Shown one piece after another: positions 1 through 7,883 of a stretch of DNA of 37,797 nt; position 1 is the first letter of the stretch; each line of letters opens with the position of its first letter. The DNA comes from Pseudomonadota bacterium (lineage in GTDB: Bacteria; Desulfobacterota; JADFVX01): NCBI GenBank assembly GCA_015222755.1, contig JADFVX010000075.1, positions 1 through 37,797 of the forward strand, in the 5' to 3' direction. The translations under genes were made by a program, and so were the position numbers. Below the pieces are notes generated by a model, which was not told the origin of the DNA, did not search any database, and saw only the letters and a list, made by a program, of their open reading frames with translations.

Positions 1-90
1 ATCTAAGATGATGCCTGCAAGCAAGTGGAGAAAGGACCAGTGCTTAGCAATTACAATCAAAGAGATAACCGCATTTAGCCGGTTAATCAC
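1..90 (-). CDS. Partial hydrophobic protein, N-terminus only
   Basis: A frame opens with GTG at 90-88 and runs 30 codons without a stop to the window edge. The start lies 8 bp after the TGA of the ABC permease gene, behind a GAGGC sequence that could serve as ribosome binding site. The visible residues begin MINRLNAVIS and are largely hydrophobic, compatible with a membrane-associated N-terminus. Position and strand make it the next gene of the glycan operon. No family can be named from 30 residues, and the whole call rests on the open frame and spacing. Confidence 0.5.
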   Translation of the reverse strand, partial: MINRLNAVISLIVIAKHWSFLHLLAGIILD

Positions 91-98
91 TGCCTCTA

Positions 99-899
99 TC
101 AATACTGTCCAAGTGTTCCCGAAACCTTTGCACGCTGTGTGGCCACCGTAAAGGTCCACAGTCCCAATGGGAACAGAATCAGAGCAAAGAGCATCAAGGC
201 AGTTAGTTCTGGTAGGAGCTCCATAGGGCTTGCGCCCAAGAGGATCGCTTTGCGGATTCCGGCCAGTGCGTGCGTGAACGGGAAAAACTGGGCAACAGTT
301 TGCAATGGTGCCGGCAGAACACTTATCGGATACAGAACGCCACTTAAGACAACCGTTGCGCCTGTGAGGATCGTGGTTGCGATCTCGCCGCGCTTGATGG
401 TCAGTGTGAGACTTGCTGTCAGAATCCCGAGTGCTGCGAAACTCAGGATGGCAAGGGACATAGACAGTAAAAACGATAGAATGTTAGCGTGGCTCAAATC
501 GAGCCCGAAAAACAAGCCTGTTAACAAGTAGACCATGAACCGTAAGGATGTAAATACGTAACCCCAAAGGGAAGAATAGAGAAGGATGACTGAAACCGGC
601 GTCGGCGAAAGCATAACGATCTCAAGGGTACCCATCATCTGGTGTTCCCGGATGCTCGTGTTAAAAGAGGAGAGGCTGATCGTCGTATAGTCCTGGAATG
701 CTATGCCGAGCAGGAGAAACGGGAAATACACTCCGCCGTATGGCTTGAGGGAGGCAGATTCGGCACCTCCGAAGACCTGGGTGACATAGAAAAGAACCGG
801 CACAAAAAAGGCGATCCCGACCAGCTCTATCACTAAAGCGCCACGGTAGCTGATTTTCAGCAGGAAATCCCTACGTATAAAGGCCCAAGCCAAACGCAT
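99..899 (-). CDS. ABC-2 type transporter permease
   Basis: This 266-residue integral membrane protein has about six hydrophobic segments, as expected for the ABC-2 (DrrB/NodJ-like) permease family. A short cytoplasmic N-terminus (MRLAWAFIRRDFLLK) precedes the first segment, and the conserved C-terminal stretch FPFTHALAGIRKAILLGAS (about residues 207-225) is typical of the family. Its ATG overlaps the stop of the upstream ATPase gene as TAATG, so the two are translationally coupled and should form one transporter. In this locus the likely cargo is a polysaccharide, a lipid-linked glycan or a modified small molecule; the substrate cannot be read from the sequence. Family assignment is firm, substrate is inference. 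Confidence 0.9.
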   Translation of the reverse strand: MRLAWAFIRRDFLLKISYRGALVIELVGIAFFVPVLFYVTQVFGGAESASLKPYGGVYFPFLLLGIAFQDYTTISLSSFNTSIREHQMMGTLEIVMLSPTPVSVILLYSSLWGYVFTSLRFMVYLLTGLFFGLDLSHANILSFLLSMSLAILSFAALGILTASLTLTIKRGEIATTILTGATVVLSGVLYPISVLPAPLQTVAQFFPFTHALAGIRKAILLGASPMELLPELTALMLFALILFPLGLWTFTVATQRAKVSGTLGQY

Positions 900-1909
900 T
901 ACAGCTTACCTCCAGTGGAAGATGAGATAATACGGCTGAATATCTCCTGTAGTGAAGCGGACACCTCACTACAGTGTGTGACCTCGCCACCACCGGAGAG
1001 TAAGGTGCGGAGGACATCCGATATAACACCGTTCCTACCGCTTAGCGTTATTTCAAGATGGGTAATCCCTTCGTGTCGTGAACTTTGGACCCCTACGATA
1101 TCTCTCATTCCCTCAATTACCTCCAGGCAACCTGGCTGAAGTTTGCTTACTATGAGCCTATACGACTTGTCCGTTGAGACGCTCTGACTGAGTTCATAAA
1201 TTGTTCCGCAGTGAAGGATCCTGGAGCGGCCCATAATGGCAACCTTGGTGCACAACTGCTCTATCTCCTTCATGTTGTGCGAGGTCATTATGACCGTGGG
1301 ACTCCATAAGGCCATGATCCGCTCCCGGATCAGGTGGATAAGTTCAGTTGATGCGAGTGGATCAAGCCCTTTGGTTGGCTCGTCCATAAAGATAACACTC
1401 GGCCGGTGCAGCAGCCCTCTGGCGAAAGCAAAACGTTGGCGGATACCGGTAGAGTAGCTATCGAACCTGCGATCAGCGTAGGGCCGGAGGTCTAAGACGT
1501 CAAGCAGCTCTTCTATCCAACTTTCGCTTTCCCGATGGGAAATATGATAAAGGTTGGAGAAGAAATGCAGGTTCTGTCTTCCCGTTAACCGCCAGTAAAA
1601 GCTGCGCTCGTTACTTGTTACAAGTCCGACAAACCGCCGGACATCTGAAGCCTCCGTCAACACATCCTTATCACCTACCCACGCCGAACCAGATGTGGGA
1701 ATAATGAGCGTACAGAGGATATTAATGAGGGTCGTCTTGCCGGCCCCGTTCGGCCCCACCAGTCCCAATATCTCGCCCTTATCTACAGTCAGTGATACAC
1801 GATCGAGCGCAACGACCTCTTCGGTGTTCTTCCGTTCTCTATGGAACGATGAGAAGAGGGCGGTATTGGGGTAGACCTTGACAACATCCTTTAACTCAAT
1901 AGCCTTCAT
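899..1909 (-). CDS. ABC-2 transporter ATP-binding subunit
   Basis: A 336-residue ABC ATPase that would energise the membrane permease encoded next to it. Walker A GPNGAGKTT is at about residues 52-60, a signature-loop variant SYSTGIRQR at 151-159, Walker B SVIFMDEP at 171-178 and the H-loop histidine near 211. About 100 residues follow the ATPase core, a common C-terminal extension in drug, lipid and polysaccharide ABC-2 exporters. The start is preceded by AAGGGAG seven bases upstream. The TAATG overlap with the permease supports coupling. All catalytic motifs are intact, so it should be functional; whether it exports the glycan made by the neighbouring enzymes is inferred from position only. 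Confidence 0.94.
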   Translation of the reverse strand: MKAIELKDVVKVYPNTALFSSFHRERKNTEEVVALDRVSLTVDKGEILGLVGPNGAGKTTLINILCTLIIPTSGSAWVGDKDVLTEASDVRRFVGLVTSNERSFYWRLTGRQNLHFFSNLYHISHRESESWIEELLDVLDLRPYADRRFDSYSTGIRQRFAFARGLLHRPSVIFMDEPTKGLDPLASTELIHLIRERIMALWSPTVIMTSHNMKEIEQLCTKVAIMGRSRILHCGTIYELSQSVSTDKSYRLIVSKLQPGCLEVIEGMRDIVGVQSSRHEGITHLEITLSGRNGVISDVLRTLLSGGGEVTHCSEVSASLQEIFSRIISSSTGGKL

Positions 1910-2047
1910 TAAACTCCCTTATATTCAACCTGTTTCACAATAACAGCTGTTCAACTTGGCGTCTGATGCCATCATCACATTTTGCGGTCTGTAAATAGCA
2001 TCGTTCACCGGCTATACCATGTGTATTTCTGTCACAATCCCTCAACT

Positions 2048-3220
2048 TCATGAGGAGGGTTCCGGTACGTAGCTGTCACTGCCGTTGACGACCTGCTCAT
2101 ACACCGCCTCTGTAAGCTCGGCATACCGGTCCCATGAGTACAGCTCGGCGGTCTCTCTACATCTTTTACCTATACTCTTACCCAACTCTGGATTCTCCAT
2201 GAGAGTGCGGATCCTCTCTGCCATCTCATTGACATCCCACGGGCAGCCAACGACAAAACCGTTATGGCCATCCCGTATCACCTCGTCTCCGAATGCGACA
2301 GTTCGCGCAGTAACAACGGGAAGCCCTGATGCCATAGCTTCCAAAACAACAAGCCCAAACGATTCATACAAACTTGGAAAAAGCAGCGCATCGACCGCAC
2401 CGTAGTAACGCCAAACCTCCCGGTCCTGGCCGACAAATACAACACGACGTGACAGCATTAGACCTTCAAGCAAATCCTGAGAACCGGGAATACTTTTGGG
2501 GTCTCCGGCCCCAACAACAACAAGGACTGCCTTCTCAGGAAGGCGGGCAATGGTCTCTATAGCATAACGGACGCCTTTATAACGGAAATCGTTCCCGATA
2601 AAGAGGAGAAGAAACTGGTCATCTCGAAATCCGAGATCGGCCCTTGTCCTCTTCCGCCACTGCTTAACCAACTGTGGATGGAAAAGATCAAGGTCAACCC
2701 CGTTGGGAATGACCGGAACCTCCTCTGGCTGCCGCCGACTAAAGCTGACGACTTCCTGCCGTACCCGCTCTGTTACGGCTGTAATCAATGTCTTTCGGTG
2801 CAAAATGTGATAACTAAACAGCAGTAGCTGTATGTAGTCGATAAGTATCCGCCGATACAAAACGTCCCTGCGCGGTCTGCTCGGGAAGCGCCGCATGCTC
2901 CGGAAGGCTGACAGAAAAACACCGTGAGAGGTAAGCACCTGCGCCGGTAACAACACAGGAGCATGAAGGTGGACCACGTCAAAGCACTCACGTTTCACCT
3001 CTGTGCGAACCCGTAGAATGAACTCACACTCAGCCGGATATTGTCGACGAAAGCGCAAATCTATCTTGTGAACGTTGACTCCTTCCGGAGGTGATTGCTC
3101 AAAGGCACTGGCAAATATATGAACCTCATGGCTGGAAACCAGACGGTTTGCCAACTCCACTACGCACCGACTGACGCCCTCATACGTATTATAGCTCCAT
3201 GTCACCAGTGCAATCTTCAC
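2048..3220 (-). CDS. GT4 family glycosyltransferase
   Basis: A GT-B fold retaining glycosyltransferase of family GT4 that would transfer a sugar from a nucleotide-sugar donor to a growing glycan at the cytoplasmic face of the membrane. The N-terminal half holds the acceptor domain, with a short helix-and-basic stretch (SRPRRDVLYRRI) compatible with membrane contact. The C-terminal donor domain carries GNDFRYKG, VVVGAGD and the E-x7-E motif within YESFGLVVLEAMASGLP. The open frame extends to a GTG at 3238, but the GTG at 3220 is preferred: it overlaps the stop of the upstream acyltransferase gene as GTGA and has AGGGA about nine bases before it. That gives 390 residues. Donor and linkage cannot be predicted. 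Confidence 0.9.
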   Translation of the reverse strand: MKIALVTWSYNTYEGVSRCVVELANRLVSSHEVHIFASAFEQSPPEGVNVHKIDLRFRRQYPAECEFILRVRTEVKRECFDVVHLHAPVLLPAQVLTSHGVFLSAFRSMRRFPSRPRRDVLYRRILIDYIQLLLFSYHILHRKTLITAVTERVRQEVVSFSRRQPEEVPVIPNGVDLDLFHPQLVKQWRKRTRADLGFRDDQFLLLFIGNDFRYKGVRYAIETIARLPEKAVLVVVGAGDPKSIPGSQDLLEGLMLSRRVVFVGQDREVWRYYGAVDALLFPSLYESFGLVVLEAMASGLPVVTARTVAFGDEVIRDGHNGFVVGCPWDVNEMAERIRTLMENPELGKSIGKRCRETAELYSWDRYAELTEAVYEQVVNGSDSYVPEPSS

Positions 3221-4473
3221 CGGCGTTTTTCCCTGCACTGAACAGATCCATCATCTCCACCAGATATTACGCGCTTTAGGCGATGGTAAACCAGTCGCAC
3301 CAAAGCCGTCAAACCGCCCTCTGACGCTACTGAGAGGGCCTTATGGACTCTTGGCAACCTTCGCTCCATCCACGGAAGCAAGACAAAAAAGAACCATCGT
3401 AAATAAAATGCATGCAAAGACCGTTTTGACACAACAAGTCGCGTGTTTTGCCGCGCATCCGTTGTCCAGTCGCCCTTATAGGTCTCATCGCCTCGGAGAA
3501 AATCTATTTCGTCATCCCCGGAAAGCCAGTAATGCTCGAGCATACGTAACATTAGAAGCTTCCCCACCCCTAATTCTCTAAACTCATCAAGATATGAAGA
3601 CATGTAAGTGTAATGTCGCCTGTTATACCGGAACCCGAGGTAATAGGCGACTGCCCTACCGTCACACTCCATGAGGGCTATATTCAGCCATCCAAGCATC
3701 GCAAATTGTGGAAAAACATCCTCGAAAAACTTCCTATATGCATCCGTATTGAGTTGTCCCGGACGACCTCGTTTGACATCCGGATGATGTCGTTCCATTT
3801 CTGCCATTATATCAAGTAACCCTGGTTCATCTTCAAGAGATGTCACGAACCGAAGGCGTATATCTCCTCCAGCTTTTAGATTGCGCCATTCACGTTTATG
3901 CTCTTTCCTCCTTCGGTTTTTGAAACGGCTTTTGTAGTAATCCTCCCAGTCACCCTCTATGTGAATAAATCTACAGATATTATCTAACCCCATAGATCGT
4001 GCGAAACCAGCATTTTCAATAAGCCCCTCAAGAACAGACCTATTTGGTGAAGCACCATAAAAATCTCTTAGCTCGATCATGTCCCACTCAACGGTGTAAC
4101 CGGCGAGATGCCGGACAATATTCTGAAGCATCGCGTCTCTGCTCTCTGCAATGATGAAATCAGAGTAGTCCGAGACCCCGTGTCCCAAAAACCGCACTAT
4201 GCGTGCCGATATACCTAAGAACCTTTCTTCTTCTATAAAGAAGGGGGCAATTCCACAGAGCCTTCCTCGTATGCGCAGCGCAAGCACAAAGAGTTCAGAT
4301 CGTTTAAGAGAACTCTGAGGGCGGCCGAAGTGGCGCCACCAGTACGCGACCCACTCATGAGTCATGAAGAGCATGTTGCTATCACTCCGCTCAAGCAGTT
4401 CGTTCCAATCGTTCTTAAGAGACAATAGATTCTCTTCGCTACGCACCTCTTCTACAACAATATCTTCCGCCAT
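3217..4473 (-). CDS. GNAT-type acyltransferase (BioF2/CelD-like), copy 1
   Basis: A 418-residue protein of the FemAB-like/Acetyltransf_6 group, which are double-GNAT proteins often found in exopolysaccharide loci. Hallmarks are the N-terminal FMTHEWVAYWWRHFG stretch (about residues 36-50), the basic segment FKNRRRKEHKREWRNL, and a C-terminal GNAT-like half (AYYLGFRYNRRHYTYMSSY) ending in a basic tail. The family transfers acyl or aminoacyl groups to amino groups. Here the natural partner is the aminotransferase fusion 97 bp upstream, which could supply the amine. A TGAGG ribosome binding site sits six bases before the ATG. A second, diverged family member lies on the other side of the fusion gene. 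Substrate is unknown. Confidence 0.82.
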   Translation of the reverse strand: MAEDIVVEEVRSEENLLSLKNDWNELLERSDSNMLFMTHEWVAYWWRHFGRPQSSLKRSELFVLALRIRGRLCGIAPFFIEEERFLGISARIVRFLGHGVSDYSDFIIAESRDAMLQNIVRHLAGYTVEWDMIELRDFYGASPNRSVLEGLIENAGFARSMGLDNICRFIHIEGDWEDYYKSRFKNRRRKEHKREWRNLKAGGDIRLRFVTSLEDEPGLLDIMAEMERHHPDVKRGRPGQLNTDAYRKFFEDVFPQFAMLGWLNIALMECDGRAVAYYLGFRYNRRHYTYMSSYLDEFRELGVGKLLMLRMLEHYWLSGDDEIDFLRGDETYKGDWTTDARQNTRLVVSKRSLHAFYLRWFFFVLLPWMERRLPRVHKALSVASEGGLTALVRLVYHRLKRVISGGDDGSVQCREKRR

Positions 4474-4570
4474 TATGGCCTCAAGCTCGTCGGTCCTGGA
4501 TCTCTACCTTTATCGGACAGCATATCGTTAGCAGCACATCTATATAAAATTGTCTTCCTATAGGAGATAG

Positions 4571-6538
4571 TCAAAGAGAGCACAGTATCTCCAGATTCCT
4601 ATCGTTTTGCTCAGGGCGGGCGATCGGGAATATAATATAGCGATCCTTTAACACCCCTCTGGATAAAAAGATTCCTTCTTCTTCAAATGCGCTATAGACC
4701 TTCTCCGGCGGTATCGGGGTCTCTACCAGCATGAAATGAATCTCGCTCGGAAGATAGTCAAGTCCCGCTGAGGCCAAGCGCTTCTGGATGCGCACCCTCT
4801 CCCGATTCGTATTCTCTAATATCCGGGTTGCATACTCCTTGTCTTCGAGAGCAAGAATGGCCGCCGACTCTGCAATAGGCGACAAGGCAAAAAGTGGCTC
4901 AAGCCGATTAAAAAGTTGTAACGCCTTTGGTGAAGCAAAAGCATAACCAATTCGCAAAGCAGCTAGTCCGTAAAATTTAGAGAATGTTCTTAATCCGATA
5001 ACAAGCCGGTCGGTTTCACCTATTATCTCATTAGTACGCAAGGTTTGTGGGTTTGTACTAAACTCGATATATGCCTCATCCACTACAACGGGGATATGCG
5101 CCGGAATGCGTTGAAGAAAATGCATAAATTCATCCCTGTCTATACCGACACCCAGCGGATTGCTGGGATTTATAAGATAGATTAGACGTGTATTAACAGT
5201 GATTTCCCCTGCCATAGTGTCAAGATCAAAATGAAACCTCCCATTGGTCTTTTTAAATGGGACACTGCGATTCACCACACCTAAAGCGGCACAGTATCGA
5301 TCAAACATGAACCATCCTGGGGCAGTAGTAAGAGCCTCTTTGCCTGGAGGAACAAAGGTCCGGACAGCACGTTCAACCAACTCTGAAGACCCGTTTCCAA
5401 AAGTAAAACAATCCTCTGAAATTTCAAGGTGTTCGCTCAGTTTTTTTCTGAGTGATGGATATCGCTCATCAGGATAACGCGCAAAGTTGGCATCATTTGC
5501 CATACGAGTCAAAAGACCACGAACACTTTCAGGCATCCCATAACAATTCTCAGCTCGGTCAAAGCAAACGATATCAGGATCAAGCCGATTTATGACTTTA
5601 TCGTCTTTCTTAAGAGGTGGAAAAACCATACGATCCAGCATTGTGAGAGGACTTGTCAATATTGTCTCTATTTCTCTATCTTTCTCTAACCCCCAAGCTG
5701 ACAGAATCCGTCCATGGATCTGGATTCCCGGTACTGAAGCCATATAGAGAAACAGAGGAACCACTGTCTCAGGTGGTGAAAGGGTCAGAAAATAATCCAG
5801 TGAAAAAAACGATTTTGACATTTCGGTTTGCAATGAGCCAAGCTCAATACCCGCTACAGTTATGTTGTTCCATCCTGCATCAAGCGCCGTAGTACTTGTC
5901 AAAGATTCAAGTCCACATTTACTCACAATGTAAGGGGACATTTTCGGCATTTGTGTATGAGTTGCTCCTGTAGAAACATTAATAATACGTCCTGAAACTC
6001 CATTGTTCATCATCCAGGTAGCAACTAATCTTGAGCAGAGAAAAGCCCCGGTAATGTTGACTGCCATTACTTCCCGCCACTCTTTGGGTGTTATCTCCCA
6101 TACATGGCTCTTGCATGGGCCCAGTAAAGCCGCATTGTTAATTAATATATCAATTCTGTCAAACTCTCTAATGGCCGTGTCAACCAACTGCTGTGCACCC
6201 GCATCTTCAGAAATGTCTGCACATATGCCGGTTGCAGTACCTCCTGCCTTTCTTATTTCCTGAACAGCCTGATCCACAGCACCTTTAGACCGTCCGTTCA
6301 CGACAACCTTGGCCTTTGCATCAGCAAAGGACTTGGCAACGGCCAAACCTACACCTCTGGTAGATCCCGTTATAACAACAACTTGCCCACTAATATCCTT
6401 CCGGGATGTATCTTCCTTAATATGTTTAAGTACCTTGGTAATTTCATCTGGTTCAATTAGACGCGTCCACAGATGTAGTACTCGGCTTACAACACGTCTT
6501 ATTATCCAGCTAAGCTTTCTAGTAATCCTATTACTCAT
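4571..6538 (-). CDS. SDR dehydrogenase - PLP aminotransferase fusion protein
   Basis: A 655-residue two-domain enzyme. Residues about 50-285 form a short-chain dehydrogenase/reductase: TGSTRGVG (57-64) binds NAD(P), NNAA is at 134-137, and the catalytic Ser189, Tyr203 and Lys207 (YIVSK) are present. Residues about 320-655 form a fold-type I aminotransferase of the HisC/CobD class: NPSNPLG (457-463), VDEAY (486-490), the Schiff-base Lys521 in TFSK and ALRIGY (527-532). The first 48 residues are basic and partly hydrophobic, possibly a membrane-contact helix. Both active sites look intact, so oxidation of an alcohol to a ketone and its amination (or a CobD-type decarboxylation) could occur on one chain. 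The two domains are in one frame with no internal stop. The real substrate is not known. Confidence 0.9.
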   Translation of the reverse strand: MSNRITRKLSWIIRRVVSRVLHLWTRLIEPDEITKVLKHIKEDTSRKDISGQVVVITGSTRGVGLAVAKSFADAKAKVVVNGRSKGAVDQAVQEIRKAGGTATGICADISEDAGAQQLVDTAIREFDRIDILINNAALLGPCKSHVWEITPKEWREVMAVNITGAFLCSRLVATWMMNNGVSGRIINVSTGATHTQMPKMSPYIVSKCGLESLTSTTALDAGWNNITVAGIELGSLQTEMSKSFFSLDYFLTLSPPETVVPLFLYMASVPGIQIHGRILSAWGLEKDREIETILTSPLTMLDRMVFPPLKKDDKVINRLDPDIVCFDRAENCYGMPESVRGLLTRMANDANFARYPDERYPSLRKKLSEHLEISEDCFTFGNGSSELVERAVRTFVPPGKEALTTAPGWFMFDRYCAALGVVNRSVPFKKTNGRFHFDLDTMAGEITVNTRLIYLINPSNPLGVGIDRDEFMHFLQRIPAHIPVVVDEAYIEFSTNPQTLRTNEIIGETDRLVIGLRTFSKFYGLAALRIGYAFASPKALQLFNRLEPLFALSPIAESAAILALEDKEYATRILENTNRERVRIQKRLASAGLDYLPSEIHFMLVETPIPPEKVYSAFEEEGIFLSRGVLKDRYIIFPIARPEQNDRNLEILCSL

Positions 6539-6554
6539 AATACTTTTCCTTATT

Positions 6555-7724
6555 CTAATTTTGGGTAAAACCAGCCTTACGATAACCTTGTATTTTTCTT
6601 TTTATCTCTTCAAAACAGTTAATTATACTTGAATACAAATGATTGTTATAAACCACAAGCTGTTCAAACCCTCTTATCTCAGATGCCCATCTTTCAGAGA
6701 ACATGATACGCCCAACAAAATCCAAGCCGTTCAACTCACTTTCCCATATATCTTTAAAGATATGAGCAATGAGCGTTGAACCAGGTGAACAGGCATTTGA
6801 AGCAAACTTTTCTTTAGAAGATGTTTTAATCGTATATAAAGTCCTATCATCACGTAGGCATAGAAAAGCTGAAGCGGGTTCCCCTGAAACCCGCAGAACC
6901 CATATCTGACAGTGGCTCTTCTTAACACACTGCCTTGCCAGATCCGCATAGTAAGCGCCTATCGTTGTATTTAAGGCAAGGCTTTCTCCGGCCCTTGCTT
7001 TCCAACTTTCACCATCGATCTCCATGAACAGCCGTAATCCAATATCGATTGTCTCAGGCTTATCAAAACACTCCACCCTTAAAGCCCCCATAATTTCAAG
7101 AGAACGCTCCGAACGACGCATCTGCTGACGAAAATTCCTGCTCTTTTGTGCAAGATACTGTTCCCATGTTCCATCAAAAGCAATGTATGAATGATGCCAA
7201 GGTGAACTCTCGTAAGTCTTTAACCCCATTCGAGTAATTTCATTGCGAAATGCAGCTATAACTCCAGATCTTTGGGAAATACCATCCAGCAGCATGACAT
7301 CCCAAGCTTTGCTCTTTGATAAAAAGTTAACTATAGCAGCAATTGCTTCCTTGGGGTTACATGTCAGTACGATTCCACTACGCGGTGCATGACTGTTCAG
7401 TGGAGGCGCCAGTATCCGTGCCGGACATCTTCTCCATTGCCCCCTAAGCAAAATCAATGGAGCAATACCTATAAGCTCGCCTTTATCCCGCACCAATATA
7501 ACATGCAGGCGTGCATCCTTCCCACCGATGCCGATCAGATTGTGGTCGTCATGAAGCTCATGAGTGCTACGTTCTGTGCCATTCCCAAAGTGTTCCCACC
7601 AGTTCAGGAACCAATCAAAGCTTGTAAAGATATCAGCGGTAGAATCCTTTATCCAAAGAGTTTCCCAAGCCTCCTCCAAGGCCCGCAACCCATCCATGGT
7701 TTCGATCAACTCAACATTTAACAT
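6555..7724 (-). CDS. GNAT-type acyltransferase (BioF2/CelD-like), copy 2
   Basis: A 389-residue paralogue of the acyltransferase at 3217-4473. It shares the N-terminal pattern IFTSFDWFLNWWEHFG (about residues 33-48), the basic FRQQMRRSERSLE segment and a C-terminal GNAT half with SAFLCLRDDRTLYTIKTS. Its stop codon lies 16 bp before the SDR-aminotransferase start, so the two are almost certainly cotranscribed. The family is known for acyl-CoA or aminoacyl transfer to amino groups in cell-surface polymers. The gene is visibly more AT-rich than the glycosyltransferase and ABC genes further downstream, as are the SDR and radical SAM genes. A relic of this gene's last codons joined to the SDR start is found at 10090-10249. 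Acyl donor and acceptor are unknown. Confidence 0.82.
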   Translation of the reverse strand: MLNVELIETMDGLRALEEAWETLWIKDSTADIFTSFDWFLNWWEHFGNGTERSTHELHDDHNLIGIGGKDARLHVILVRDKGELIGIAPLILLRGQWRRCPARILAPPLNSHAPRSGIVLTCNPKEAIAAIVNFLSKSKAWDVMLLDGISQRSGVIAAFRNEITRMGLKTYESSPWHHSYIAFDGTWEQYLAQKSRNFRQQMRRSERSLEIMGALRVECFDKPETIDIGLRLFMEIDGESWKARAGESLALNTTIGAYYADLARQCVKKSHCQIWVLRVSGEPASAFLCLRDDRTLYTIKTSSKEKFASNACSPGSTLIAHIFKDIWESELNGLDFVGRIMFSERWASEIRGFEQLVVYNNHLYSSIINCFEEIKRKIQGYRKAGFTQN

Positions 7725-7883
7725 ACTAATACCTTCCCGAATGCTGTGACCATAGCCAATGGTGAAGTTCTCAACTTAACCTTGTTTGAATCCTCGGAGC
7801 AAGTTTCAAAGAACCATTCTTCCTCTCACTACTAAACATACAATACGTCGCAGCGCATATGATCTTATAAATTGCACACCCCA

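Noticed and set aside
7725-7883. Small frames after the radical SAM gene (for example a 22-codon ATG frame) as precursor peptides
   Set aside because: None has a ribosome binding site, leader-like sequence or a recognisable core; composition is that of intergenic DNA.
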